NCBI RefSeq assembly: GCF_000024605.1 | Contig: NC_013385.1 | Coordinates: 1-64,000 of the forward strand | Length of the DNA: 64,000 bases | Source: Ammonifex degensii KC4 | GTDB taxonomy: Bacteria; Bacillota; Desulfotomaculia; Desulfotomaculales; Ammonificaceae | Reading direction: 5' to 3' | In this document: piece by piece, positions 19,295 to 26,830 of the stretch | How positions within the stretch are numbered: position 1 is the first letter of the stretch | Layout: the number at the start of each line of letters is the position of its first letter | Made by a program: the position numbers and the translations under genes | Notes under the pieces: model-generated | What the model saw: only the letters and a program-made list of their open reading frames with translations | Told to the model about the DNA's origin: nothing | The model's database searches: none

Positions 19295-19748
19295 GGCAAA
19301 TCCCCCTTTCTTCCAGAGCAGCGGGGTCTAGCTTCTCCCGGATTTCTGCGGCACACTCCGCGCAGTACCCGAACTCGACTGCGGGACACTTTTTGCACCT
19401 GCGGCACGCGTTCCTGGCCCCCGACGTGGCCACCGCTTCTCTCTCCGGTGGGGGCACTCTCTCCTCCGGCTCCCCAAGCGCCGCCAGGACGCGGGCTTCT
19501 TCTTCCGGGTCGCAGGGCTCCGTCCACGAGTAAAACTCGCGCCTGAAGAGCAGGTGGCGGCGGAGCTCTTCTCTTTGCGCCTTGAGTTGACGGAGTGCGT
19601 CCTTCACCGGCCCGGGAGCACCGTCCCAGGAAGGCCATGGCTTCCTGACCTTCACCGTCCCGTCCCGCAGGTAGACCTCGACGCCGTGGCGGGAGAGGAG
19701 TTCCAGCAGGCCGGGGATTTCAGAACGGGATATCATCGAGATCGTCAT
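19275..19748 (-). CDS. TubC-fold/zinc-ribbon protein of the element
   Basis: 157 residues from ATG 19748, whose ribosome site AAGGAGGAGG lies in the overlapping end of the ATPase gene. Residues 8-65 (IPGLLELLSRHGVEVYLRDG...) match the TubC-type docking-like fold described for the next gene. The C-terminal part has cysteine pairs CRRCKKC and YCAEC. The two adjacent genes look like diverged paralogues. Role unknown; position suggests involvement with element replication. Confidence 0.6.
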   Translation of the reverse strand: MTISMISRSEIPGLLELLSRHGVEVYLRDGTVKVRKPWPSWDGAPGPVKDALRQLKAQREELRRHLLFRREFYSWTEPCDPEEEARVLAALGEPEERVPPPEREAVATSGARNACRRCKKCPAVEFGYCAECAAEIREKLDPAALEERGICLGDINF

Positions 19749-21450
19749 CCTCCTCCTTAAGAGTAGGGAAAATTGCGTCCGAAGCGTCAAATGCGTCCGA
19801 ACCCGCTTCACTGCTGGGTTCACCGTCGGACGGCTTTCGGACGCAATTGAGCCCTCCATAAAATTGCGTCCGAATTGCGACCGAACTCGAACCCGCTTCA
19901 CTGCTGGCTTCGGACTCTTCGGATACTTCGGACGCTTTTTGCGCTACTCTTCGGAGGGAGAGTAGCTTTGCGTTTTTCTTGTCCCCCGCCCTGCCGCGTA
20001 CCAATTCAACCCCCGCGTCGGCCAGGTTACTGGCGATCTCTTTCAGCCTGCGGCTCAGCGCGGCCGCGCTCTTGGGCCAGGTCTGCGCCCGCGTGTTGAT
20101 CTTCTCCTGCTCGGCGATTTCTTCTAACCGCTTAAGCAGCTCTGCGGTTGTTCCCACCCATTCGGGGGTCTGCTCCAGCAGCGCCATGACCGCCGCCGCT
20201 ACCGGGTGGCTTTCCAGCAGCCTCTCGTTGACCTGGCCTATGTTGCGCCAGTAGGCGGCCATGACTCTCTCCGCGCCGATCCCTAAGGCTTCCCCCGCCG
20301 CTGCGGCCCACAGGCTCCAGTCCGCCATGCGGGGGAGTTCCGTGAACTGGAGCCGGGGCTTTATCCGCATGGCCCGGGCCAGCGCGTCGAGCATGGCCCC
20401 GAAGAGCTTTGGCCGCAGGCGCTCGAACTCGGCCAGGATCTCCTGCTCCTGTCGCCGCTCCTCACGGTTTATCCGCTCCAACTCGATAGTCAGGAAACGA
20501 TCTTGAAGGTCGGTACCGCCGGTCAGCAAGTGAATGCCGTTAAGCCCCACCAGGCGCTTGATCGAGAAGACGCAGACTTCGTCGTCGGTGTAAAGCGCCC
20601 GGGTGGTGAACCCCGCGCCGGTAGCCGCCCGGCAGAGCATATCGGACAACGCGCCGCTCAGCCCGCTCACGTTGTCGAAGAAAGGGGCGTAATTCTGGTT
20701 CAGTTGAATGGCCAACTCGCGGTCGTCTCCTCGCAGGATCAACAGCGGCTCCACCGCCGGGTCGATGAGCATCCGCACCATGCGCATGAGGGTGGTCTTA
20801 CCCGCCCCCTTCTCGCCGAAAGGGTGGAAAATCGGCCTGGGGATTTCCGGCACCAGCGCCGCCACCAGGTAGACCAGCAACAGAATGCGGTCGTCTTCGC
20901 TCCTGATGTTCGTCAGCTTCAGCAGTTCCCTCAGGTCGCCGCCGGGTTCAGGCTCCACCTGCGCCGCCGTGTTCTGGTAGCGCCGGAAGAGTATCGGGGG
21001 CCTGTCCACCACTTCCCACCCGTCGGGAGTTATCCGCACCGCCCGCCACCGCCGGTCGGCCAGGTCGTACCAGATGGCGTTGTCGTGCCAGGCCACCCTG
21101 ACGCGCAACCCGCGCTCGGGTCCCTTAAACAGGGCAAAACCCTCCAGGGTCGTCCGCGCCTGGTTGATGGCGTCGGCGTTCGGGGCCCTGCCGTGCTCCT
21201 CGAAGAAGCGCTGCGCCAGCCAGTTCTTGAAAGCCCGGCTCCTCGTAGGCCAGACTTCCCGGTGGCCGTTCACCGCGAAAGCCGCGTAGGTCTCCTGCTG
21301 GGGGTCGTGGAAGAGTTCACATTCCCGCAGCGCCAGCTTTACAAGGACATCCGCCTGCGATTCACGCTTCCCTTCCGGCCTGCTCGCGGCCTGGTGCTCG
21401 GCCTCCAGCGCGTCGGCCACCGCCTCGGAGATCAAGCGCTTCAGATCCAT
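19720..21450 (-). CDS. P-loop ATPase, helicase-like replication protein of the element
   Basis: 576 residues. The Walker A motif GEKGAGKTTLMRMVRML is near residue 216, and APFFDNVSGLSGALSDMLC is a likely Walker B/sensor region. This architecture matches D5/phage-primase-type ATPases paired with a separate CHC2 protein in clostridial mobile elements. The last 75 residues are low complexity, rich in Ser/Glu/Ala, with repeated SSEAGS and a strongly acidic end EEDDDLDDIPF, resembling SSB-like interaction tails. It overlaps the upstream CHC2 gene by 10 bases. It probably unwinds DNA during element replication. Confidence 0.8.
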   Translation of the reverse strand: MDLKRLISEAVADALEAEHQAASRPEGKRESQADVLVKLALRECELFHDPQQETYAAFAVNGHREVWPTRSRAFKNWLAQRFFEEHGRAPNADAINQARTTLEGFALFKGPERGLRVRVAWHDNAIWYDLADRRWRAVRITPDGWEVVDRPPILFRRYQNTAAQVEPEPGGDLRELLKLTNIRSEDDRILLLVYLVAALVPEIPRPIFHPFGEKGAGKTTLMRMVRMLIDPAVEPLLILRGDDRELAIQLNQNYAPFFDNVSGLSGALSDMLCRAATGAGFTTRALYTDDEVCVFSIKRLVGLNGIHLLTGGTDLQDRFLTIELERINREERRQEQEILAEFERLRPKLFGAMLDALARAMRIKPRLQFTELPRMADWSLWAAAAGEALGIGAERVMAAYWRNIGQVNERLLESHPVAAAVMALLEQTPEWVGTTAELLKRLEEIAEQEKINTRAQTWPKSAAALSRRLKEIASNLADAGVELVRGRAGDKKNAKLLSLRRVAQKASEVSEESEASSEAGSSSVAIRTQFYGGLNCVRKPSDGEPSSEAGSDAFDASDAIFPTLKEEDDDLDDIPF

Positions 21451-22043
21451 CTTCTCGCCTCCTCCAGGGCGGCCAGCCGCTCTTCGGGGTCGTTGCTGTA
21501 GAGCAGGTCAGCCACGTGCGTGAGCCAAGGAAGGGACTTCACCAGCTCGGCCAGGTTCTCGACGGTCTTTACATCCTTCTCGGCAAGCGCCCGGGCCAGG
21601 GTTTTCTCGGTCGTGCGGATTATCAGGCATAAGTCCCGGTATGCGTCCGCGATCTCGCGCTCCAGCCGGTCGGCAACCGCCTTGGCGATCCTGGCCCGGC
21701 GGAGGCCCGCCGCCGACTCCCGCCGCGCCCCGCACCGCGAACCTGCCACCAGGCCGAATTCTTGAACGATGGCCCTGGCCGCCTCCAGCCGCCCCAGCCC
21801 AAGGGTGCGGGCCACGAACTCAACGCCGTCGCCCCCCGCGCCGCAGCCGAAGCAGAAAAAGACGTTCTTGGCGGGGTTGACGTAGAAGGAAGGTTCGCGG
21901 TCCGGGTGGAAGGGGCAACACGCTACCAGCTCCCGGCCCTTCCTGGTGAGTTCCAGGCCGGGGGCGAAGTGGCGAATTACTTCTAGAAGGGAAACCTCGC
22001 GTGCTAGTTGAAAAAGATCAATACTGCATGCTACACTGGCCAT
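21441..22043 (-). CDS. CHC2 zinc-finger primase-like protein
   Basis: About 200 residues from ATG 22043 (MASVACSIDLFQ), nine bases after AGGAGG. The DnaG-type CHC2 zinc finger is CCPFHPDREPSFYVNPAKNVFFCFGCGAGGD split over residues 43-73. No TOPRIM catalytic core follows; the remainder is helical. Such stand-alone CHC2 proteins usually work with a downstream ATPase, here overlapping by 10 bases. It probably recognises primer or origin DNA for element replication. Confidence 0.85.
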   Translation of the reverse strand: MASVACSIDLFQLAREVSLLEVIRHFAPGLELTRKGRELVACCPFHPDREPSFYVNPAKNVFFCFGCGAGGDGVEFVARTLGLGRLEAARAIVQEFGLVAGSRCGARRESAAGLRRARIAKAVADRLEREIADAYRDLCLIIRTTEKTLARALAEKDVKTVENLAELVKSLPWLTHVADLLYSNDPEERLAALEEARRWI

Positions 22044-22090
22044 AAGGACCAACCTCCTGCCGCTTCTCTACCGCCCGGTGAAGCCGGGCT

Positions 22091-22273
22091 TTATTTTTGC
22101 TCCTCCATTTTGCGCCGCAACCACTCTTCAGCCGCGCTTCGCGGGATGAGGATTCTTCTGCCGACACGTATCGAGGGGATCTCGCCGCGCTTCACAAGTT
22201 CATAGATCAAGCTTTTCCCCAACCCAACCGCCGCTGCGAACTCGGGAATTGAGTATGCGATGCGGTCTGCCAT
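22091..22273 (-). CDS. AlpA/excisionase-family HTH protein
   Basis: 60 residues from ATG 22273 behind GGGAGGTG. The MerR-like winged HTH is YSIPEFAAAVGLGKSLIYELVKRGEIPSIRVGRRILIPRSAAEEWL, in three short runs typical of DNA-binding excisionase domains. It is the first gene of the leftward operon and nearest the right attachment repeat. It therefore either directs integrase toward excision or activates the operon. Confidence 0.82.
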   Translation of the reverse strand: MADRIAYSIPEFAAAVGLGKSLIYELVKRGEIPSIRVGRRILIPRSAAEEWLRRKMEEQK

Positions 22274-22739
22274 AGAGAGCACCTCCCTGAACTTTTCCGT
22301 TGTCTTTGTTCTAGCCTGTTTGGTAAACTACATAAGGAGCCAGTTCCACGTGGAAGAAGCGCTTCTTCTGTTAGGTGGCCGGTCTGTAACCTTAGTGAGC
22401 TGAGCTGGCGTCGCGAAGCGCTGCCCGGCAGTGGCACTGCAAGGCGTTGCACAGCGATGGTGACGCGTCGCGTGGGAAGAGCGCTTCTTCCACTCCCACC
22501 CGGAGGGCACCACAGCTTCTGAGAGCGGGCCAAAGGAGCCGAGGGTGCCAGCGAAACTGAGCGAGAATAAACGGGCTTTGCGGGCCTCCTTTCGCGGGGG
22601 CCCGCAGGCTTTTTGCTAACACCTTGCTAACGAACCAGGCGGGAAAAGGCGGTACCCGGCGGATGGAAACGGAAGGAAAGTGCCCGGGAGTCAAGGCTCT
22701 GCGGTACCGGGTGGAAGCGGGTGGAAAGTTTTAGGCGAA
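22274..22739. other. Right-end non-coding region with palindromes
   Basis: No gene is seen. The segment contains TTCCACGTGGAA (22344-22355) overlapping a perfect 16-bp palindrome GAAGAAGCGCTTCTTC (22353-22368). A near copy GAAGAGCGCTTCTTC is around 22476-22490. A hairpin with GCGGGCC/GGCCCGC arms precedes a T run near 22578-22614. The palindromes are plausible Xis or repressor sites and the leftward operon promoter probably lies here. Confidence 0.5.
22613..22632. repeat. Right paired TTGCTAAC repeats (candidate integrase arm sites)
   Basis: TTGCTAAC at 22613-22620 and 22624-22631, 11 bases apart, mirror the pair at 14432-14450 near the left end and share the following G. Confidence 0.6.
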
Positions 22740-22762
22740 TTCGAGCCCCGTCGCCCGCTCCA
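22740..22762 (+). repeat. attR: Right attachment repeat (tRNA-Gly 3' end copy)
   Basis: Exact 23-base copy of the tRNA-Gly 3' end, including the CCA. The sequence before it does not form a tRNA, so this is the recombination scar rather than a second gene. Confidence 0.92.
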
Positions 22763-22770
22763 TTTAAAGT

Positions 22771-22809
22771 GGAAAAGCAAACGGCCTCCCACTGGGCGGG
22801 AGGCCGTTT
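22771..22809 (-). terminator. Terminator hairpin, probably of the leftward mini-protein gene
   Basis: AAACGGCCTCCC (22779-22790) and GGGAGGCCGTTT (22798-22809) form a perfect 12-bp stem. On the minus strand it directly follows the small membrane ORF and is trailed by GCTTTTCC. Confidence 0.7.
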
Positions 22810-22813
22810 GTAG

Positions 22814-22921
22814 TTAAGCGTTCTTCTTGGTTCCTGCAGCGATGACGCTTGCTATAATGATTACAGGGAGGATTCCCCAGAGCAGAAGCCTCAAGGCCCA
22901 AGCGGTCAGCTCCTGATCCAT
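22814..22921 (-). CDS. 35-residue single-pass membrane mini-protein
   Basis: ATG 22921 follows AAGGGGGTGAGG at good spacing. The peptide MDQELTAWALRLLLWGILPV begins with an amphipathic segment, continues as a membrane helix (IIIASVIAAG) and ends in TKKNA. The terminator directly behind the stop supports it as a real monocistronic gene. It lies outside the integrated element. No family is recognised. Confidence 0.6.
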   Translation of the reverse strand: MDQELTAWALRLLLWGILPVIIIASVIAAGTKKNA

Positions 22922-23003
22922 CAAGCCTCACCCCCTTGCCAAAAGTATAAGCCAAGTCGGCCCTGGTTGGAAGTAGAAATCAATTACTTTCCAATATTTG
23001 CCG

Positions 23004-23032
23004 TTGCCTTCGTCGCGGAAGAAAAGTATAAT
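23004..23032 (+). promoter_or_regulatory. Promoter of the CBS-ACT gene
   Basis: TTGCCT (23004-23009), 17-base spacer, and a perfect TATAAT (23027-23032) lie 51 bases before the start codon. Confidence 0.7.
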
Positions 23033-23082
23033 GGGGAAAGAAATTGGCTTTGGGCCGCCGGGGAAAGGAGTTGGGTGGCTGA

Positions 23083-23715
23083 ATGTTCGTGCGCGACTGC
23101 ATGACGGCCAACCCCATAACCATTACCAAGGATACTCCTATTTTTCAAGCACTGGAGATCATCAACAAGCACAAAATCCGCCACCTCCCTGTGGTACAGG
23201 ACGGCAAGCTCATCGGTATAGTCACCGAGCGGGGACTCTTACGCATCTCCCCGTCGCCTGCTTCTACCTTAAGCGTCTACGAGCTCAATTACATCCTGGC
23301 TAAACTCACTGTGGCCGAAGCCATGGTAAAAAACCCCATAACCACCACGCCGGACACCCCCATCGAAGAAGCAGCTTTAGTCATGCGGGAGCACAAGATA
23401 GGCTGCCTTCCAGTTCTGGAGAAGGGGCAGCTGGTGGGCATCATCACCCAGACGGACATGGTAGAAGCTCTGGTGCGCCTCTTCAACTTGCGTAAGGCGG
23501 GTTCGCGCCTAGTGATAGAGGCCACCGACCGCATAGGGGTGCTGGCGGAAATAACTTCCTTCTTCCGGGAGAAGGGGATCAGTATCCGTAGCCTGGCTAC
23601 CTTGGAGCGGGAGCCAGGGGTTTACCACCTGACCTTGAGGCTTAATATTCCCGACGCGCGGGACTTGGCGCGGGAGCTGGAAAGCATGGGCTACAAGATA
23701 ATCTCCGTAAGCTAA
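23083..23715 (+). CDS. CBS-pair and ACT domain protein (AcuB-like)
   Basis: 210 residues. Two CBS repeats (about 1-60 and 75-130, starting MFVRDCMTANPITITKDTPI and VAEAMVKNPITTTPDTPIEE) form a Bateman adenosyl-ligand module. An ACT domain follows (about 140-210, VIEATDRIGVLAEITSFFRE). The arrangement matches the AcuB group associated with acetate metabolism in Firmicutes, but the partner here is unknown. It probably senses an adenine nucleotide and an amino acid. Confidence 0.85.
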   Translation: MFVRDCMTANPITITKDTPIFQALEIINKHKIRHLPVVQDGKLIGIVTERGLLRISPSPASTLSVYELNYILAKLTVAEAMVKNPITTTPDTPIEEAALVMREHKIGCLPVLEKGQLVGIITQTDMVEALVRLFNLRKAGSRLVIEATDRIGVLAEITSFFREKGISIRSLATLEREPGVYHLTLRLNIPDARDLARELESMGYKIISVS

Positions 23716-23731
23716 AGGGGGTTAAAAGAGT

Positions 23732-23869
23732 ATGAAGCGGCACGTCAAGACTTTAATCATGGGAAGCAAGCCTCGCTTGGGCGGTTGCGGCGAGTGCCAG
23801 GCCTCTTGCCAGTCGGCCTGCAAGACCTCCTGCACGGTGGGCAACCAGAGCTGCAAGCAGGTCAAGTAA
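23732..23869 (+). CDS. scfA: SCIFF peptide precursor (six cysteines in forty-five residues)
   Basis: A 45-residue peptide starting MKRHVKTLIMGSKPRLGG and followed by the cysteine-rich core CGECQASCQSACKTSC and TVGNQSC. It is exactly the SCIFF ribosomally made peptide that is near-universal in Clostridia. Six cysteines are present. The adjacent radical-SAM SPASM enzyme is known in related bacteria to form a Cys-to-Thr thioether in it. The ATG follows AAAGGGGG. The mature role is unknown. Confidence 0.95.
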   Translation: MKRHVKTLIMGSKPRLGGCGECQASCQSACKTSCTVGNQSCKQVK

Positions 23870-23901
23870 GCCTTTTGTCTTGGGCAATTAAAAAACTGGA
23901 G

Positions 23902-23927
23902 AAAGGGCGGAATAAACCGCCCTTTTT
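23902..23927 (+). terminator. Terminator/attenuator between scfA and scfB
   Basis: AAAGGGCGG and CCGCCCTTT pair in a perfect 9-bp stem around AATAAA, followed by T residues. It probably makes the peptide transcript far more abundant than that of the maturase. Confidence 0.85.
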
Positions 23928-23949
23928 GTGTGGAAGGGGTGGAAAAAGA

Positions 23950-25308
23950 GTGGTTCACCTTTTCTGCCTGCGCGGGGAAAAGCTAGCCTTCGATCCGGTG
24001 AGCGGGTCGCTACACCAATTGGACGAGGCTGCCTGGCGGGTGGTCTCTTTACTGCTGGAGGGAAAGGACCCTCTGGCTGAAGGAAAGGAGCTGGAAGAGG
24101 CCTACCGGGAGGTAGAGGAGCTACGCTCGGAGGGGCTCCTTTTCACCCCTGACCGTTTTTCTTCCCTCTACGAGCCGCCCTCCTTTGCTCCTAAGTCTTT
24201 GTGCCTGATGGTGGCCCAGGCCTGCAATCTGCGCTGCAACTACTGCTTCGCCGGGGAAGGGGACTACGGCGCGGCAGGGATCATGTCGGAAGAAGTGGCA
24301 AGGTCTGCGGTGGACTTCCTGCTAGAATCTGCCGGACCCCGGCGCACGGTGGAGATAGACTTTTTCGGCGGCGAGCCCCTTTTAAACTTTCCTGTGGTGG
24401 TCGCCACCGTGCGCTACGGCAAGGAAAGGGCGCGGAAGCTGGGCAAGGAGATCAGCTTCACCCTCACCACCAACGCCGTCCTACTCGACGAAGAGAAGGA
24501 GCGCTTTCTCCTGGAGGAAGAGGTGAACTTGGTTTTAAGCCTCGACGGAAGGCCCGAGGTGCACGATCGTTTTCGCCGCTTCCCCGACGGTACGGGCTCC
24601 TACCGACAGGTTTTGGACAACATCCGCCGCTGCTACCATAACTGGGCTTTCCGTCCCCGTTCCTCTTACTGCTATCTGCGCGGGACCTTTACACGGATGA
24701 ATCTGGACTTCTCCCGCGACTTCAAGCACCTGGCAGACCAGGGGTTCCGCCACATTTCCCTAGAACCGGTGGTGGCCCCTCCCTCAGCCCCTTATGCCTT
24801 GAGAGAAGAGGATCTGCCACAGCTGCTGACCGAGTACGAGGAACTGCTGACAATCTACCTGGAGCGGTGGCAACAGGGAGAGGAAGTTTACTTCTTCCAC
24901 TTCGAGCTTGACCCAACTGGAGGCCCTTGCCTTAACAAGCGGCTCACCGGTTGTGGAGCAGGCTTTTCCTACGTGGCGGTGGACATCAAAGGTGACCTTT
25001 ACCCCTGCCACCAGTTCGTGGGAAGGGAAGAATTCCGCCTAGGTAGCCTGAAAGAGGGGCTTACCCGGCCCGATCTGGTGGATGAGTTTCGCCACGCCCA
25101 CGTTTACCGCAAGACCCCCTGCTCCTCCTGCTGGGCACGCTTCTTCTGCGGCGGGGGCTGCCACGCTGCCGCCTACTTCGTCAACGGCAGCCTGCTCGAA
25201 CCTTATTCTTTGGGGTGCGCGCTCATGCGGCGTCGCCTGGAATGCGCCCTTTACGCGCTAGCGCACAAAAAAGCTTCGGTCTTGCCAAATTCGGAAAAAG
25301 CCATATAA
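23950..25308 (+). CDS. scfB: SCIFF maturase, radical SAM/SPASM enzyme
   Basis: From GTG 23950 (MVHLFCLRGEKLAF), seven bases after GGAAGGGGTGG, the product has 452 residues. The N-terminal 90 residues form the peptide-recognition domain. The radical SAM cluster motif is QACNLRCNYCFAGEG near residue 92-106. The SPASM region holds the auxiliary cluster cysteines: CGAGFSYVAVDIKGDLYPC, CSSCWARFFCGGGC and GC near the end. It installs thioether crosslinks in ScfA. Its location straight after the peptide gene confirms the pairing. Confidence 0.95.
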   Translation: MVHLFCLRGEKLAFDPVSGSLHQLDEAAWRVVSLLLEGKDPLAEGKELEEAYREVEELRSEGLLFTPDRFSSLYEPPSFAPKSLCLMVAQACNLRCNYCFAGEGDYGAAGIMSEEVARSAVDFLLESAGPRRTVEIDFFGGEPLLNFPVVVATVRYGKERARKLGKEISFTLTTNAVLLDEEKERFLLEEEVNLVLSLDGRPEVHDRFRRFPDGTGSYRQVLDNIRRCYHNWAFRPRSSYCYLRGTFTRMNLDFSRDFKHLADQGFRHISLEPVVAPPSAPYALREEDLPQLLTEYEELLTIYLERWQQGEEVYFFHFELDPTGGPCLNKRLTGCGAGFSYVAVDIKGDLYPCHQFVGREEFRLGSLKEGLTRPDLVDEFRHAHVYRKTPCSSCWARFFCGGGCHAAAYFVNGSLLEPYSLGCALMRRRLECALYALAHKKASVLPNSEKAI

Positions 25309-25421
25309 TAAACTAAGTAAGGCTTGAACAAGCGCTGATTAGCTCCTTCTGACACCGAGCGACAAAAAGCGATAAAGATAAACAGACCTTCGCCGACCAA
25401 TTTAGGGGATGGGGTGGGAGT

Positions 25422-26759
25422 TTGCGGTTAGCGTGCCTGAAGTCGTTTTTGGAGGAGCGGAGATTAGCGGTAGCGATTCTGTTAGGCGTGGCCGGTGCTC
25501 TATTCCTCTGGTGGTGGTCAGGAAGGGGATGGCTCCTGGAGGTTAACGGCAGCCCGGTAGGAGCGGTGGCTTCACCCGCTATAGTTAACGCGGCGGTTGC
25601 CGAACTCGCCAAGACCACGCGGCTACCGGAGAAGGTAAAGCTGAAGGATAAAATTACTTACCGGCGCCTGTGGTGGCCGTGCCGCCAGGTTCTTTCCTTG
25701 GCGGAGCTAAAAGAGAGGCTGCGCGGGCGCCTTTCCTTTTGTGCCGAAGCGGTGGCGGTGGGGGTAAACGGCAGGCCTTGCTTCTTCTTCCCTGACGAGG
25801 CTACGGCCAAAGCTTTCTTGGAGGAAGTGCGCAAGCTTTACACGGTAAAACCCGGTGTACCCGCCTCTTTTGCCGAGAAGATAAGGCTTGTCAAGAAAGA
25901 GGTGCCGTTGGGGAAGCTCATGACCCTGGCGGAGGCTTTGAAGCTGGTAAAGCAAGGGGAGCGGGTGGAGGAGAAGTACACGATCAAGGAAGGGGATACC
26001 TTCTGGGATCTGGCCAATTCTTTGGGACTGAGCGTGGAGGACATCATCGCCTGCAACCCGAACCTTGATCCCTGGCACCTGCAACCAGGGCAGGAAATAA
26101 AGCTTGTACGGGAGCGCCCCTACCTCACGGTGGTGCAGACTTACACCGAACGCCGTGAGGAAGAGGTGCCCTTCCCAGTGCAAAGAGAGTATACCGACCA
26201 GCTGCCCCCGGGCAAGGTAGAGGTGGTCCAGCCAGGGGTTCCGGGTAAGTGCGAGAAAGTTTACGAAGTGGTGGCCCAGAACGGCCGGGAGATCAGCCGG
26301 CGTCTGGTAGAAACCAAGGAGATTACCCCTCCTCAGGCCCAGGTGAAAAAGCTGGGGCGGCGCATTCTCCTGGCCTCGCGTGGCGGCGGGCACTCCGGCT
26401 TCATCTGGCCAGCCAGCGGCTCCATTACCTCTCCTTTTGGTCCCCGCTGGGGAGGTTTTCACACCGGCATCGACATAGGCGCCCCTTACGGAGCGCCAGT
26501 AATAGCGGCGGCGAGCGGTAGAGTAATTAGAGCGGGATGGTACGCCGGCTACGGGGAAACGGTAGATATCGATCACGGCGGCGGAGTAGTCACCCGTTAC
26601 GCTCACCTCAGTGCCATCTACGTGGGCGTAGGGGAATGGGTAGTCCAGGGACAGCGGATAGGTTCCATCGGCATGACGGGGCGGGCTACGGGATCCCACC
26701 TACACTTCGAAGTGATCATCGGCGGAGTACCCCGCGACCCGCAGCGCTACCTACCGTAA
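25422..26759 (+). CDS. M23 peptidoglycan endopeptidase with LysM and G5 domains
   Basis: 445 residues with a hydrophobic anchor near 18-35 (VAILLGVAGALFLWWW). A LysM domain is at about 183-230 (YTIKEGDTFWDLANSLG), a G5 domain at about 235-310, and a LytM/M23 zinc peptidase at about 330-445. Metal ligands are HTGIDIG, with HLHFEV near 425. The TTG start is preceded by GGGATGGGGTGGGAG. It probably cleaves peptide crosslinks in the wall, possibly during sporulation or growth. Confidence 0.9.
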   Translation: MRLACLKSFLEERRLAVAILLGVAGALFLWWWSGRGWLLEVNGSPVGAVASPAIVNAAVAELAKTTRLPEKVKLKDKITYRRLWWPCRQVLSLAELKERLRGRLSFCAEAVAVGVNGRPCFFFPDEATAKAFLEEVRKLYTVKPGVPASFAEKIRLVKKEVPLGKLMTLAEALKLVKQGERVEEKYTIKEGDTFWDLANSLGLSVEDIIACNPNLDPWHLQPGQEIKLVRERPYLTVVQTYTERREEEVPFPVQREYTDQLPPGKVEVVQPGVPGKCEKVYEVVAQNGREISRRLVETKEITPPQAQVKKLGRRILLASRGGGHSGFIWPASGSITSPFGPRWGGFHTGIDIGAPYGAPVIAAASGRVIRAGWYAGYGETVDIDHGGGVVTRYAHLSAIYVGVGEWVVQGQRIGSIGMTGRATGSHLHFEVIIGGVPRDPQRYLP

Positions 26760-26830
26760 ACATTTCCCGCCTTCCCTGCCCCCTGCCGGAATACTATACT
26801 GTGGGTAGGGAGCTTATTTGAGGTGGGAAA

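Larger units (their letters stand above)
14363..22762. mobile_element. Integrative element in tRNA-Gly (about 8.4 kb)
   Basis: The element is delimited by identical 23-bp copies of the tRNA-Gly 3' end (14363-14385 and 22740-22762). It carries a tyrosine integrase next to the tRNA, three XRE-type regulators, an AlpA/Xis-like HTH protein, a CHC2 zinc-finger primase-like protein, a P-loop ATPase, a coiled-coil cargo protein and tiny membrane ORFs. No capsid, portal, terminase, relaxase or type IV secretion gene is seen. It therefore looks like a self-replicating integrated plasmid or a satellite that borrows transfer functions, not a prophage or complete ICE. Most genes read leftward; the 16.2-17.3 kb cargo reads rightward from its own promoter. 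Confidence 0.9.

Noticed and set aside
20503-21501. A 332-codon open frame on the plus strand
   Set aside because: It is antisense to the element ATPase, compositionally biased (His/Arg/Val rich) and without motifs.
22735-22762. A second tRNA-Gly gene
   Set aside because: Only the 3' 23 bases match; no D-arm or anticodon arm precedes them. It is the attachment-site duplicate.
14363-22762. A complete prophage
   Set aside because: No capsid, portal, tail, terminase or lysis gene could be recognised and the size is only 8.4 kb.
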